Shown piece by piece: positions 9,847 to 20,226 of a stretch of DNA of 64,000 nt. The notes beneath the pieces are model-generated. The model ran no database searches and was not told the DNA's origin. It was given only the letters and a program-made list of their open reading frames with translations. The stretch comes from Penium margaritaceum (lineage: Eukaryota; Streptophyta; Zygnematophyceae; Desmidiales; Peniaceae): assembly GCA_023375785.1 (NCBI GenBank), contig SZWC01000100.1, positions 518,369-582,368 on the forward strand, in the 5' to 3' direction. The translations under genes and the position numbers were made by a program. Within the stretch, counting starts at the first letter, position 1; every line of letters starts with the position of its first letter.

Positions 9847-12800
9847 TTGTGTTCTCGTCTCGTTCATCTCTTTACCCTGCCTGGATCAGAAGAGAAGTTA
9901 GAGGCCCTCCAGGCCACCCTTAGTGAGGCCCAGGCCGAGCGCCGCAAGGCACAGGATGAGCTAGAGCGTGAGCGTGATGCACAGCAGGAGTTGGCAGCCA
10001 CAGTAGCCTCATTGGTGCTAGAGCATCTTCGCACTGTCCCAGCGTTTGCATTAGTCATTCCCTCTGACAAGTCAGGATCTACAGGCTCCTTAGTGCCACC
10101 TGCTGGTGGTGTCGCTAACACCTCTTCTCCTTCCCCCTCAGCCGCCACTCGGACTGTTCCACCTACGCGGCAGAAAGATTTTGAGACACCGCCGCCTCAG
10201 TTCACCTCAAAGCTCACCTTCACGTCCTGGGAGACGCGCTTCAGTGCGTGGGCTCAGGATGAGCTATTGTGGGAGAATTACTCGCCCGCTAAGGCCTCTT
10301 TCGTGCCACAGCCAGCAGAGGCAGCCCGCGCTGTACGGGCACTCATCAACGCCGGCCCCGAAAACCTGCTGGATGACATCGGTACGTACAATGCCGATCC
10401 CATCCGAGGCACCAGTACAGACCCAGTGGGAGCCTATGCGCTCATTCGCCGCCGCAAAACTGTGACTGGGCATGCCGCCCAGAGTGCACTCACAGTGCAA
10501 TTCAACACGCTGCAGATGAGGACATATGAGACAGCAGACGAGTACCGGGCCCGCAGTCTGCGCCTTCTGTGTGATCTTGGCAAGGCTGCACCAGGTCCTC
10601 TCTGTGCATGTCTCTCCATTGTGGCTGGTCTCATCCCTGAGCTGTCTGACCTGTATCTTCATGTCTCCCAGACAGAGCTTGAGCGTCTTGCCTCTGCCCC
10701 TATCCCAGCCGACTCCCCACCGGGGATCGGTCCTCTTTTTGACTTCATTGCTGCACGTCTCACTGACTGGTGGAACGCCCTCCAGAACAAGCGCATGCAT
10801 CGCGCTGCCATTGCAGCAGTCACCACCTCCTCGCCATCGGCCTCCACTACAACATCTTTTGCTGCTTCGTCGTCTCAGGCCTCTGTCCACTCCACACAGG
10901 CTACTGGCCGCGGGGGGGGGGGCGGTGGCTCAGGCTCTGGCCGTGGTGGAGGTCGTGGGGGCAAAGGTCGCGGGGGTGGTCGTGGCGGCAGGGGCTCTGC
11001 CGCTCCTGCANNNNNNNNNNNNNNNNNNNNNNNNNNNNNNNNNNNNNNNNNNNNNNNNNNNNNNNNNNNNNNNNNNNNNNNNNNNNNNNNNNNNNNNNNN
11101 NNNNNNNNNNNNNNNNNNNNNNNNNNNNNNNNNNNNNNNNNNNNNNNNNNNNNNNNNNNNNNNNNNNNNNNNNNNNNNNNNNNNNNNNNNNNNNNNNNNN
11201 NNNNNNNNNNNNNNNNNNNNNNNNNNNNNNNNNNNNNNNNNNNNNNNNNNNNNNNNNNNNNNNNNNNNNNNNNNNNNNNNNNNNNNNNNNNNNNNNNNNN
11301 NNNNNNNNNNNNNNNNNNNNNNNNNNNNNNNNNNNNNNNNNNNNNNNNNNNNNNNNNNNNNNNNNNNNNNNNNNNNNNNNNNNNNNNNNNNNNNNNNNNN
11401 NNNNNNNNNNNNNNNNNNNNNNNNNNNNNNNNNNNNNNNNNNNNNNNNNNNNNNNNNNNNNNNNNNNNNNNNNNNNNNNNNNNNNNNNNNNNNNNNNNNN
11501 NNNNNNNNNNNNNNNNNNNNNNNNNNNNNNNNNNNNNNNNNNNNNNNNNNNNNNNNNNNNNNNNNNNNNNNNNNNNNNNNNNNNNNNNNNNNNNNNNNNN
11601 NNNNNNNNNNNNNNNNNNNNNNNNNNNNNNNNNNNNNNNNNNNNNNNNNNNNNNNNNNNNNNNNNNNNNNNNNNNNNNNNNNNNNNNNNNNNNNNNNNNN
11701 NNNNNNNNNNNNNNNNNNNNNNNNNNNNNNNNNNNNNNNNNNNNNNNNNNNNNNNNNNNNNNNNNNNNNNNNNNNNNNNNNNNNNNNNNNNNNNNNNNNN
11801 NNNNNNNNNNNNNNNNNNNNNNNNNNNNNNNNNNNNNNNNNNNNNNNNNNNNNNNNNNNNNNNNNNNNNNNNNNNNNNNNNNNNNNNNNNNNNGTCCCTG
11901 GATTGAACACTGGCAGTCTCACACGTTCCCCTCCCGTCTTGGTCATGTCACCTCCTCCTCTGCCCGTGGTACTGTGGCTGTCTGTTTGGTCCTTCCCTCC
12001 ACTCGTGCCTCACCTGGTCTCTGGATCATTGATTCAGGGGCCACCCATCACATGACCTCCTGCCGTTCTTCCTTCGTGTCTCTCGGGCCCGTTCAGTCTG
12101 TCCAGTCTGTGCGCACTGGCTCCGGCCAGCTGCTTCCCGTCCAAGGTGTTGGCGTCGTTCGCTTTGTTGGTCCCGGCGGCACTGTCTACCTGCCCGACGT
12201 TCTGTATGTCGCCGACCTTGAGGTCAGTCTTCTCTCTGTGACCACCCTTGACGATCAGGGCATGGACTTCTCGTCCAGTCGCGGCCTTGCTTCCATTTTC
12301 CTTCGCTCCTCCGGTCGCGTTGTTCTTCGTGGTGTGCGCTGTGATCGTCTGTTCCATGTGCCACTCACGTTGCCTTCGTCCTCCGCTGCCTCTGTTCTTG
12401 TTCACGTCGCTCCTTCGCTGTCCCCTGATCATGCTGATCTCCTGCATCACCGCCTCTGCCACATTCACACTGCCGCGATCCAGCGCTTGCTTCGCCTTCA
12501 GCCTGTCCACGGTCTTGACACCGCCACCTTCTCTCCACCCTGCACGTCCACCTGTCTGGATTGTGCCAGTGGCAAAATGCACCGCTCACCATTCTCCACC
12601 TCTGAATCCACCACCTCGCACCCTCTTGACCTCGTCCACGCCGATGTCATGGGCCCATTGCCCCAAGATTTCCTTGGTGGCCTTGGACGGTATGTTCTGT
12701 GTCTCACTGATGACTACTCCCGTTACCGCTGGGTCTTCGCCCTGTGCCACAAAAGTGACGTCACTGACGTCTTGGAGTCCTGGCTTCCCCAGGCAGAGCG

Positions 12801-14117
12801 CGCTTGCCTTCGGTCCCTCCGCGTGCTTCGCAACGACCGTGGTGGTGAGTTCTTTGGCCCCATGTCCTGCTTTCTTGAGTCCCGTGGTGTGCGGCTTGAA
12901 CCCTCTGCTCCCTACTCTCCCCACGAAAATGGTGTGTGCGAATGCTGGAACCGCACTCTTGCTGATGGGGTCCGCTCTCTGCTCTCTGCCTCCAGTCAGT
13001 CTCCCCTCTTTGCCTTTGAAACCATGTCGTACATGACCTGGGTCTGGAACCGCATTCCGCATGGACCACTTCCCCACACTGTCACTCCTTTTGAGCGTTG
13101 GACTGGCAGGCACGCGGACCTCCGCCTTGCCCGCGTTTGGGGCTGTCTCGCCTCTGTCTGGGTGCCTGCTGACCAGCGTGACGGTAAGCTGTCCCCTCGC
13201 GGTCGTCTGTGCATTTTTCTTGGTGTCTCTCCCTTGTCCAAGGCGTGGCGTTTCTGGGATCCTTCGCGCTGCCGTGTCGTTGAGTCTCGTGACGCTCTCT
13301 TCTTTGAGCACCTCTTTGAACGCGATTCGCCCCGCTTTGGTGGGTCTCTCTCTCCGCCTCTTCGGGGTGGGGGTGGCTCTCTGTCCTCTGGGCCTGCTGT
13401 TCTCCCCTCGGTGCGTCCCTCCGCTCCCTCTGTCTCCTCCTCTGCCGAACAGAGCTCTCCTGTGTCCGCGTTCCCCTCTCCGATGCTCTCACCCTCCACG
13501 ACACCATTGGATTCTCCCATTCGGTCCTCTGGTTGTCCTGCTGTCTCGTCTTCTTCTCCTAGTCAGGGCGTAGTCTCACCGCCTTCCCCTGTCTCCTCCG
13601 AGCCGCCTCTTGTCTCCTCCTCTCCACCTAAGCAGCAGCGTCCCGCTGACCCATCGTCATCTGCGCGTGCTCCATCCATTCCCCCAGTCTCCCCTTACAC
13701 ACGTGGTGGGCGCCTACGGGCTCTCCCCTCTCAATCGAACCCTGTCGTCTCTGGTGACCCCGGTCTCCGTGCTCTCGGTCTCACCACATCTGGCCTGTCT
13801 GCAGCAGTGTCTGTAATACACCCCTGCACCGCCCTGGGTTACTCTCTTGTCGAACAAGAGTTCCACTCAGTTGCGTCTTCCTCTGCAGCCGGGTATATTG
13901 CCTCTTGCTTTGCTGCCGCCGGCCTTTCTCCTCTTTCTCCTGAGCCACAGATTGTACAGGCAGCTCGCACAGCCTCTGACTCGCCATTGTGGGAGCAGGC
14001 CATGAAGGCCGAACTTGATGCACTGTCTGACCATGGTGTGTATGAGCTCGTTGACCTCCCACCTGGTCGCAAGGCAGTTGCTGCCAAGTGGGTATACCGT
14101 CGAAAGCTGAACCCAGA
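9847..14117 (+). CDS. Copia gag, protease, integrase and start of RT (part of element)
   Basis: Part of the young Copia. In order: a coiled-coil-like gag start (Glu/Arg-rich, about 9890-10010), a gag body with a LTFTSWETRFSAWAQ motif (about 10210-10260), a Gly/Arg-rich tail (about 10905-11010), N gap 11011-11893, aspartic protease DSGATHHM (12031-12054), the pre-integrase His/Cys knuckle (about 12450-12590), integrase core (about 12600-13060), a long Ser/Pro-rich linker (about 13330-13700), and the first RT block (about 14000-14117). The stretch inside the N gap is unknown and presumably holds the gag zinc knuckle. Confidence 0.85.
11011..11893. other. Assembly gap of 883 N
   Basis: An unbroken run of N inside the Copia gag-protease region. 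Open frames that run through it are meaningless across it. Confidence 0.99.
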
Positions 14118-14320
14118 NCCGCCGGCCTTTCTCCTCTTTCTCCTGAGCCACAGACTGTACAGGCAGCTCGCACAGCCTCTGACTCGCCATTGTGGGAGCA
14201 GGCCATGAAGGCCGAACTTGATGCACTGTCTGACCATGGTGTGTATGAGCTCGTTGACCTCCCACCTGGTCGCAAGGCAGTTGCTGCCAAGTGGGTATAC
14301 CGTTGAAAGCTGAACCCAGA
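13916..14320. repeat. 202-bp block duplicated across the one-N join at 14118
   Basis: Bases 13916-14117 recur nearly identically at 14119-14320, separated by one N. The block is the Copia RT start. Same signature as the other joins; read as unmerged contig overlap. Confidence 0.9.
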
Positions 14321-15713
14321 CAATACAGTTGAAGGGTACAAAGCTCGCCTCACCGCTAAGGGGTTCTCTCAGATCCCTGGGGTCGACTTTGATGAGACCT
14401 TTGCCCAAGTCGGCCGCTACACCACAGCCAGAGCTCTTCTCAGTCTTTTTGCTCAGCATGACTGGGAGCTGGAACAGATGGATGTCAACAATGCCTTTCT
14501 CCATGGCAAGCTGGATGAAGAGATTTACATGGTCCAGCCACCCGGCTTCTCTGATGGCACCAACCGGGTGTGGCGCCTGCGCAAGGCCCTCTATGGCCTC
14601 AAACAGTCCCCAAGATGCTGGAACCAAGAGATCACAGCCACCCTTGAAAAGGGTGGCTACAAGCGAAGCACCGTGGATCCATCGCTCTTTCTAGGGCCGC
14701 CCACCAAACCACTCGTCGCCATTCTTGTTTACGTGGACGACCTTCTCATTGCTTCTCCCGATGCTGCGGCTGTGGCCGCTGCCAAGTCGCTACTCCAAGC
14801 GGCATACAAGATGAAGGATCTGGGCCCAGCTCGTGTCTTTCTTGGAATGGAGTTGGAGCGGGATCGTGCTCGTCGTGTCTTGCACGTGCATCAGGCTGCC
14901 TATGTGTGCAGCCCGGGGGAGCGCTTCGCCCCACTCCTCATGTCCATTCCCACAGCATCCACTCCCATGACGCCTGCTGGGCAGTCTCTCCTGAAGTCAC
15001 TTGATCTCTCAAAGCTGGGGGAGACGGTTGATGTGACCGACTACCTCTGTGTCATTGGCTCTCTGATGTATCTCGCCACGCCCACGCGTGCCGATGTCGC
15101 TTTTGCTGTGAATTTCCTGTCTCAGTTCTCCCAATGCCCTCGGGAGCACCACCTCGAGGCTGCATTGCGAGTGGTGCGGTACGCCCTCTCCACTCCTCGT
15201 GTTGGACTACACTTTCGTGCTCAGCCATCTGTTGTAGTGGATGGCTTCACAGACAGTGATTGGGTACATGATTCAGATGCTCGCAGCCTTACAGGGTACA
15301 TCTTTCTAGTCAGTGGCACTGAAGTCTCTTGGAAAAGTGGCAAGCAAGGGTGTGTGGCACGTAGCACTGCTGAGGCTGAGTATGTTGCTCTGGGTGCAGG
15401 CACTTGTGAAGCTGTCTGGCTGTGTCGTCTGCTGCAACAGTTACGTATTCCCATCCGCTGCATCACTCTACGCTGTAATAACCAAAGCACAAAGGCCATC
15501 GCTGAGAACAGTGGCATGCATCACTCACGCACCAAACACATCAATGTGGAGCATCACTTTGTTCGTGACTGCATTGCTGCTGGCATTGTCCAAGTCGCTT
15601 GGGTGGATACACGGTCTCAGAGAGCTGACTTCCTCACAAAAGCCCTCAGTCAAAATGTCTTCAAAGGTGCTATTCATTCTGTGGGTCTCATCACTCCGCA
15701 TGAACCAGGTTGA
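14119..15713 (+). CDS. Copia reverse transcriptase and RNase H (part of element)
   Basis: Carries RT motifs QMDVNNAFLHGKLDEEIYM (about 14475-14530), LYGLKQSPRCWN and the catalytic VYVDDLL block (about 14728-14748). RNase H follows (about 15230-15560), with DSDW, SWKSGKQ and ARSTAEAEYVAL motifs, and the domain ends at 15713, about 95 bases before the 3' LTR. These are typical Copia pol features. Confidence 0.88.
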
Positions 15714-15808
15714 TCGTTGGTATGTATCCTCGCTCACACCTCTTGTGATCACTTCTTGTGATTCCCTTCTGTGTGCTCTGGGGTGCTTGTCTGCGGGTCA
15801 TGGGGGAG

Positions 15809-16433
15809 TGTTGAAGTTCATTGGCCACTCACAACTCTGTGCCCTCTTGCCTCTCACATTATGCACACACGCATGTACAGATTAAAGTGACCATGGGATC
15901 ACCTGGGGAGTTGACTGGCGCGTCTATGCTGGCTGAAGCCATCGACGTCCCCAAGCTGCTGCTGGACCCAGGGGTGCCCTCTGGCACCCACATGACTATT
16001 GCATGATTTTTTATGACTTCTGTGATGCGGTAGATGCTAGGGCCCGTACATTCTCACTGCCGTGCCCCGCATCGTATTCTCTTGTTTTGCATGTGATGGG
16101 GGAGCTACATTTTCCCGGGTGCTGATCCTTAGGGGGCCACCGTGCCGGTCTTGGCCGTGCATCGGTGAGTAGCCGCCCTCGGTTAATTCCGAGTGGTCGG
16201 GCTCGACCCCCGGGTGGCGGCACTCACTCACCCGAGCTCGTCGCTCGTGGTGGGTGAGCGCTCACCGGTCCTAGTCTCGCTCGCTCCCCCCTACACTCAC
16301 TTGTCTTGGTGTGAGCTCGAACTTTGCAAACAAGTTGCCGCATCCATGGTGCGTCTCCCACATTGGTTCTTGTTGCGTAACCTTGCTTCCTCACACCCGG
16401 ATAAGCTAGGCTAGCAACTTCCTAGCAACTTCA
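15809..16433 (+). repeat. 3' LTR of the young Copia element
   Basis: Starts TGTTGAAGTT after a purine tract (ATGGGGGAG) and is followed by the target duplicate TCAAC. It pairs with 7604-8226 at about 98% identity and keeps the 50-base folded region (16172-16221). Confidence 0.93.
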
Positions 16434-16530
16434 TCAACAACAGTAAGGTTAGGAATTTTTGTAGCAATTTCTCATAGTATCAAAGCAGTGAGACATTTCT
16501 CGCTAAGTTGCACTGTAAAGACGCAAGATC

Positions 16531-16620
<90 letters not shown>
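16531..16620. repeat. (AGT)30 microsatellite
   Basis: Thirty perfect AGT units, a length that usually varies between individuals. It lies about 45 bases after the primer-site-like TAGTATCAAAGC. Confidence 0.98.
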
Positions 16621-16621
<1 letters not shown>

Positions 16622-18790
16622 AGGGTCACCGCATCAGTCGTATCCTGGGACCCGTCGCAACAGATGTTGGTAGTAGTCGCCCAACGTTAGTAGCAGCGGC
16701 ATCACCACACGATCACTAAGGAAACATCATCAATAACAATTTGCAGTAGCCACAAAGAGTGGCAGCGGCAGCTCCGGGTAGCAACACCATCTTGTCTGGT
16801 TTCAACCAGTGACACGATGAGAAAAAAGAACAAAAAAAAAGAAGGGAGAAGGAGCTCGTAGGAAGAGCTCGCATCGGTAGTTGCGAGCAGTAGTAGTGCG
16901 TAGCGGTAGCAACGGCAAGGAGCAATAGTGTCGAGTAGCAGCAGCGGCCATGAACAATAGCGTTTTTGGTTTTTTGCGCATCTCTCGTTGTTCTCTGTTG
17001 TGTCCTCCCGGCTTGTGTACATCGGCATGCAGATGACTGACGGCAAGACTTGACGCTGCTGGGGTGTCGTCTGGTGGAGCCGACGCACGCTGAGGCCTAC
17101 TCGCAGTTCGCCGGAGCCTCCTCCCTCCGGCGACGTGCTCAGCTCCATCGGTAGGCCTCCTCGGCGGTCAGGCCGCTTGCGGTCACTGCCACTGCAGATG
17201 TTGTCTGTATGCACCTAGCGCTGTTTCTGACAGTGCCATTGCGTCTGCAGGATCATGCTCTACCTAGGGTCCATGTCTCTTGTTACGCGGCATTGTTTGG
17301 TATCATGGACCGTCGTAGGCACTGCCTGGGTTCGGGCAGCCATAACTCTTTGCTGCCATTTTTCTAGCTGATTCTGACCGCACGACTACGTTCGCAGCGT
17401 TGATATTATGGTATAGTCCGGTTTTCAGACAAAACGGACGACGCCTGGGTTTCGGGCTGTCCGGCGTCTGGTAGGGCTCACCGAGAAACCCCTGCCTGCC
17501 AGAAAAGGGCACTTCGACCTCGGAGCCCTCGTTGCTTGCGCGGTTAGATACGGGGACCCGTTTCGATATCTGACCAACCCTTCGGCCCCGCCGGCCGATC
17601 TGACCAACCAGAGGGCCCGGTCGCCCAATCTCGACAACCTCAGGGCCCGTCGGCTATGTACTGGCAGCCTCAGGCTCGATCATGCGGAATCAGTGGCCAG
17701 CGTTCGCCCATGACTGTCGGTGGGTAGCGAACAATCTGGCAAACCAATTCTTAATGTAACATAGTTGAAAAAACAGAACGTGTCAACAGTTCAGGTTCCT
17801 ACCGTGTTGTCCTTCCATACCGCATGGTTTAGGATATCACGAAATCGTCGGACGCATTTTGGGCGTTTTATGCCTGTAAACAGTCGTCCGCGATAGCCAG
17901 CCCGGTAACACCCCGGCTATCTCGAATCGCGCCGGCAGCTGGCGGGCCCTATTGTTGACCGCCGCGCGAACACGGGCTCCGGCGCTGATGGATCGGGCAA
18001 TGCGGGTCCCCGCGTTCGGACAACGCAAGAACCCGGGCCCCAAGGTCAATTTATCCGCCAGAAAATAGGTCTAGGACTATTTTCTGATTTGCTGAGTAAC
18101 AAGTTCTACACTAGTGGGGGAGAGCTAGAACTTGGAGGGGTCTCCCATTGTTGCTCATTCTTCATTCCTAATCAGTCACTTTCAGTTTTGAACTGCTTTT
18201 TGGCGCTAACACTGGTGCGCGCAATTCTGAGTAACAAACCCAGAGCTTCCAGACTTAGTCTCTAGAGCATCAGACGGAGGGGGTAGCAGACTTAAGCAAT
18301 GAGCGTGGAAGCCCGCACGCTGCATCAACAACATTGCTGCCCCAATCTGCTGCCTAGTTTTCTATTTTGGCATCAGAGCTAGAGCATAGTAGTAGCAGCA
18401 GAAGACTGGCGTACAGGTGCCAGACAACGCCGGTGGACCCCCATACGCGCCAGTGCAGGGGAAATGTTGCCAGATTTTTTCCGGCAGGATTGACCCTCCT
18501 GATGGCTGCGTCGAATTTTTTCCCACGGCCACTGGGCCTGGGGAAATGCTGCCGGAATTTTTCTGGTAGCATTGGCCTCCACGCGTGGTACGAGGAGGTG
18601 AGTGACAGGCCGCGTCCGACACCTGCGGGCGACGACGAACGTGGCAACGTTACCAAGGTGTAGTAACTGGCGCCAGCGAGCAGTAGTAGTAGCCTGCAGC
18701 AGCAGCAGCGGCTGGCAATTATAGCGAGCAGTGGCAGCAGCAGCCAGAAACATTTGCTTGCAGCAGTAGGAGCCGGTAGCAGCAGCAGCT
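16621..18790. other. Degenerate retroelement-like DNA, no intact gene
   Basis: Rich in AGC/AGT triplets at both ends, with a GC-rich middle (about 17860-18060). Near 18367 the sequence TTTTGGCATCAGAGCTAGAG matches 11 of 12 bases of the initiator-Met primer site, so the preceding few hundred bases may be another old LTR. No pol domain is recognisable here. Short open frames show no family. Confidence 0.4.
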
Positions 18791-19097
18791 TGACACATTG
18801 AAAGTATGACCAAAGTACCAATAAAAAAGTGATGATGTGACTTAAGCACCATAGACACACTGAAACTGTGACCAAATCACCTTTAAAAAGTCATGAAGCA
18901 ACCAACACACCATAGACACTGTGAAGGTGTGGCCAAGGCACCGTTGAAACGGTGATAATAAGGCCTAAGCACCATAGACATAGTGAGTGTGTGACAAACG
19001 CACCATTGAAACATTGATAATGTGACTAAAGTACCACAGACACATCAATCTGTGACCAAAGCACCATTGAAACAGTGATAGTCTCACCTGAGTAACA
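18791..19097. repeat. 31/62-bp satellite, block 1
   Basis: First units of the window-wide satellite, in the same orientation as the later blocks. It ends where the Copia fragment begins. Confidence 0.9.
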
Positions 19098-20226
19098 AAG
19101 TGCGAGGGCGGTCTCTATATCGTGGAGACAAAGGTGATCCTCGCAGCAGCAGACGCAGCAGGTTTGCATGAACGAGCCGTCAACTTGGCCAAAGGAGGGG
19201 GAGCTGATCTGGAGCTCTGGCACTGGCGGCTGGGGCATTCGTCGACTGCAATCGTGAAGGAGATGGCGAAGCGCAACATGGTCCATGGCATCGACATCAC
19301 CGGTGCAGCAGACACGGTAGCAGATGCAGCAGTGCATAAAAAGTGTGAGACTTGCATTTTGGGCAAGGCGAGGCACAAGCCGTTCAACGAGAACGTGGGA
19401 CGCACCCAGGACCTGCTGGAGATCGTATACATTGATGTATGTGGACCGTTCAAAACGCTGTTAAAAGGCGGTGCACGATACTTTGTCACCTTCATTGATG
19501 ACTGCACCAGAAAACTCTATGTTTACTTCATGCAGCGAAAAGGCATGGTGCTGGACCGGCTGAAGGAGTACATCGCCACGGTGGAGAGGCAGAGTGGCCA
19601 CAAGGTCGGAGCGCTACGCAGCAACAACGGCGGAGAGTACGTGGGCTGTAGTGGGTGGTTGAAGGAGCAGGGGATCAAGTGGGAGCACACAACTCCCTAC
19701 TCGCCACAATCTTATGGCGTGGCGGAGCGAGCAAACCAGACGCTAGTGAACATGGTTAGGACGATGCTCGTGGACGTGGGATTGCCATAGAGCTTCTAGG
19801 CGGAAGCAGTGCGTACGGCATGCTACACCATCAACCTGACCCCGACAGCGGTGCTGAAGGGGAAGAGCGGCTGGAAGACGCCGCAGGAGGTATGGAGGGG
19901 GCGCAAGCCAAGTGTGGCGAACCTGAAGTTCTTCGAGTGCAAGGTGCATGCGATGGTGCAGACGGCACAATGGCGCGAAAAAAAACGAGACCCACGCGCC
20001 AAGCCATGTCTCTTCCTTGGCTACAAGAGAACGCTTAAGGTGTACCGGCTCTATGATGTGAGCAAGGAGGAGGTCTTCAGCAGCCGTGATGTTGAGTTCG
20101 ACAAGCAGCATACCTACGGCAGCAGCAGCAGTGACATCGGCGTGGTGGACTCTCCGAAGCAAGGGGAGTGGTTCCAGCTCCTAACCAATGAGGAGGAGCT
20201 GGTGGACGTCGACACTGATGTAAGGG
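19098..20226 (+). mobile_element. Copia fragment (pre-integrase, integrase, linker), no LTRs
   Basis: Reads as the His/Cys pre-integrase knuckle (WHWRLGHSSTAIVKEMAK; CETCILGKARHKPF), the integrase core (VYIDVCGPFKTLL; FIDDCTRKLYVYF; TPYSPQSYGVAERANQTL) and the post-core region (TPQEVWRGRKPS; SSRDVEFD). Satellite flanks both ends, and no LTR, gag or RT is present. It is the same lineage as the Copia at 46551-51914. A fossil piece with about one or two breaks in what remains. Confidence 0.85.

Larger units (their letters stand above)
7604..16433 (+). mobile_element. Copia (Ty1) LTR retrotransposon, near-complete and young
   Basis: It has two LTRs of about 623 bp, a 5-bp target duplication TCAAC (7599-7603 and 16434-16438), a primer site TGGTATCAGAGC at 8227-8238 and a polypurine tract just before 15809. 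Coding parts are in Copia order: gag, protease, integrase, reverse transcriptase, RNase H. The LTRs differ at about 13 sites (about 2%), so insertion is recent on a genome time scale. It holds an 883-base N gap and a one-N join with a 202-bp duplicate. It looks largely whole, with perhaps one or two apparent breaks, at least one of them possibly due to the assembly join. An extra open region lies upstream of gag. Confidence 0.93.

Noticed and set aside
10526-12055. Long open frames running through the N gap
   Set aside because: Ns contain no stops, so frames look open across 883 unknown bases. Only the gag-pol frame has real domains on both sides.
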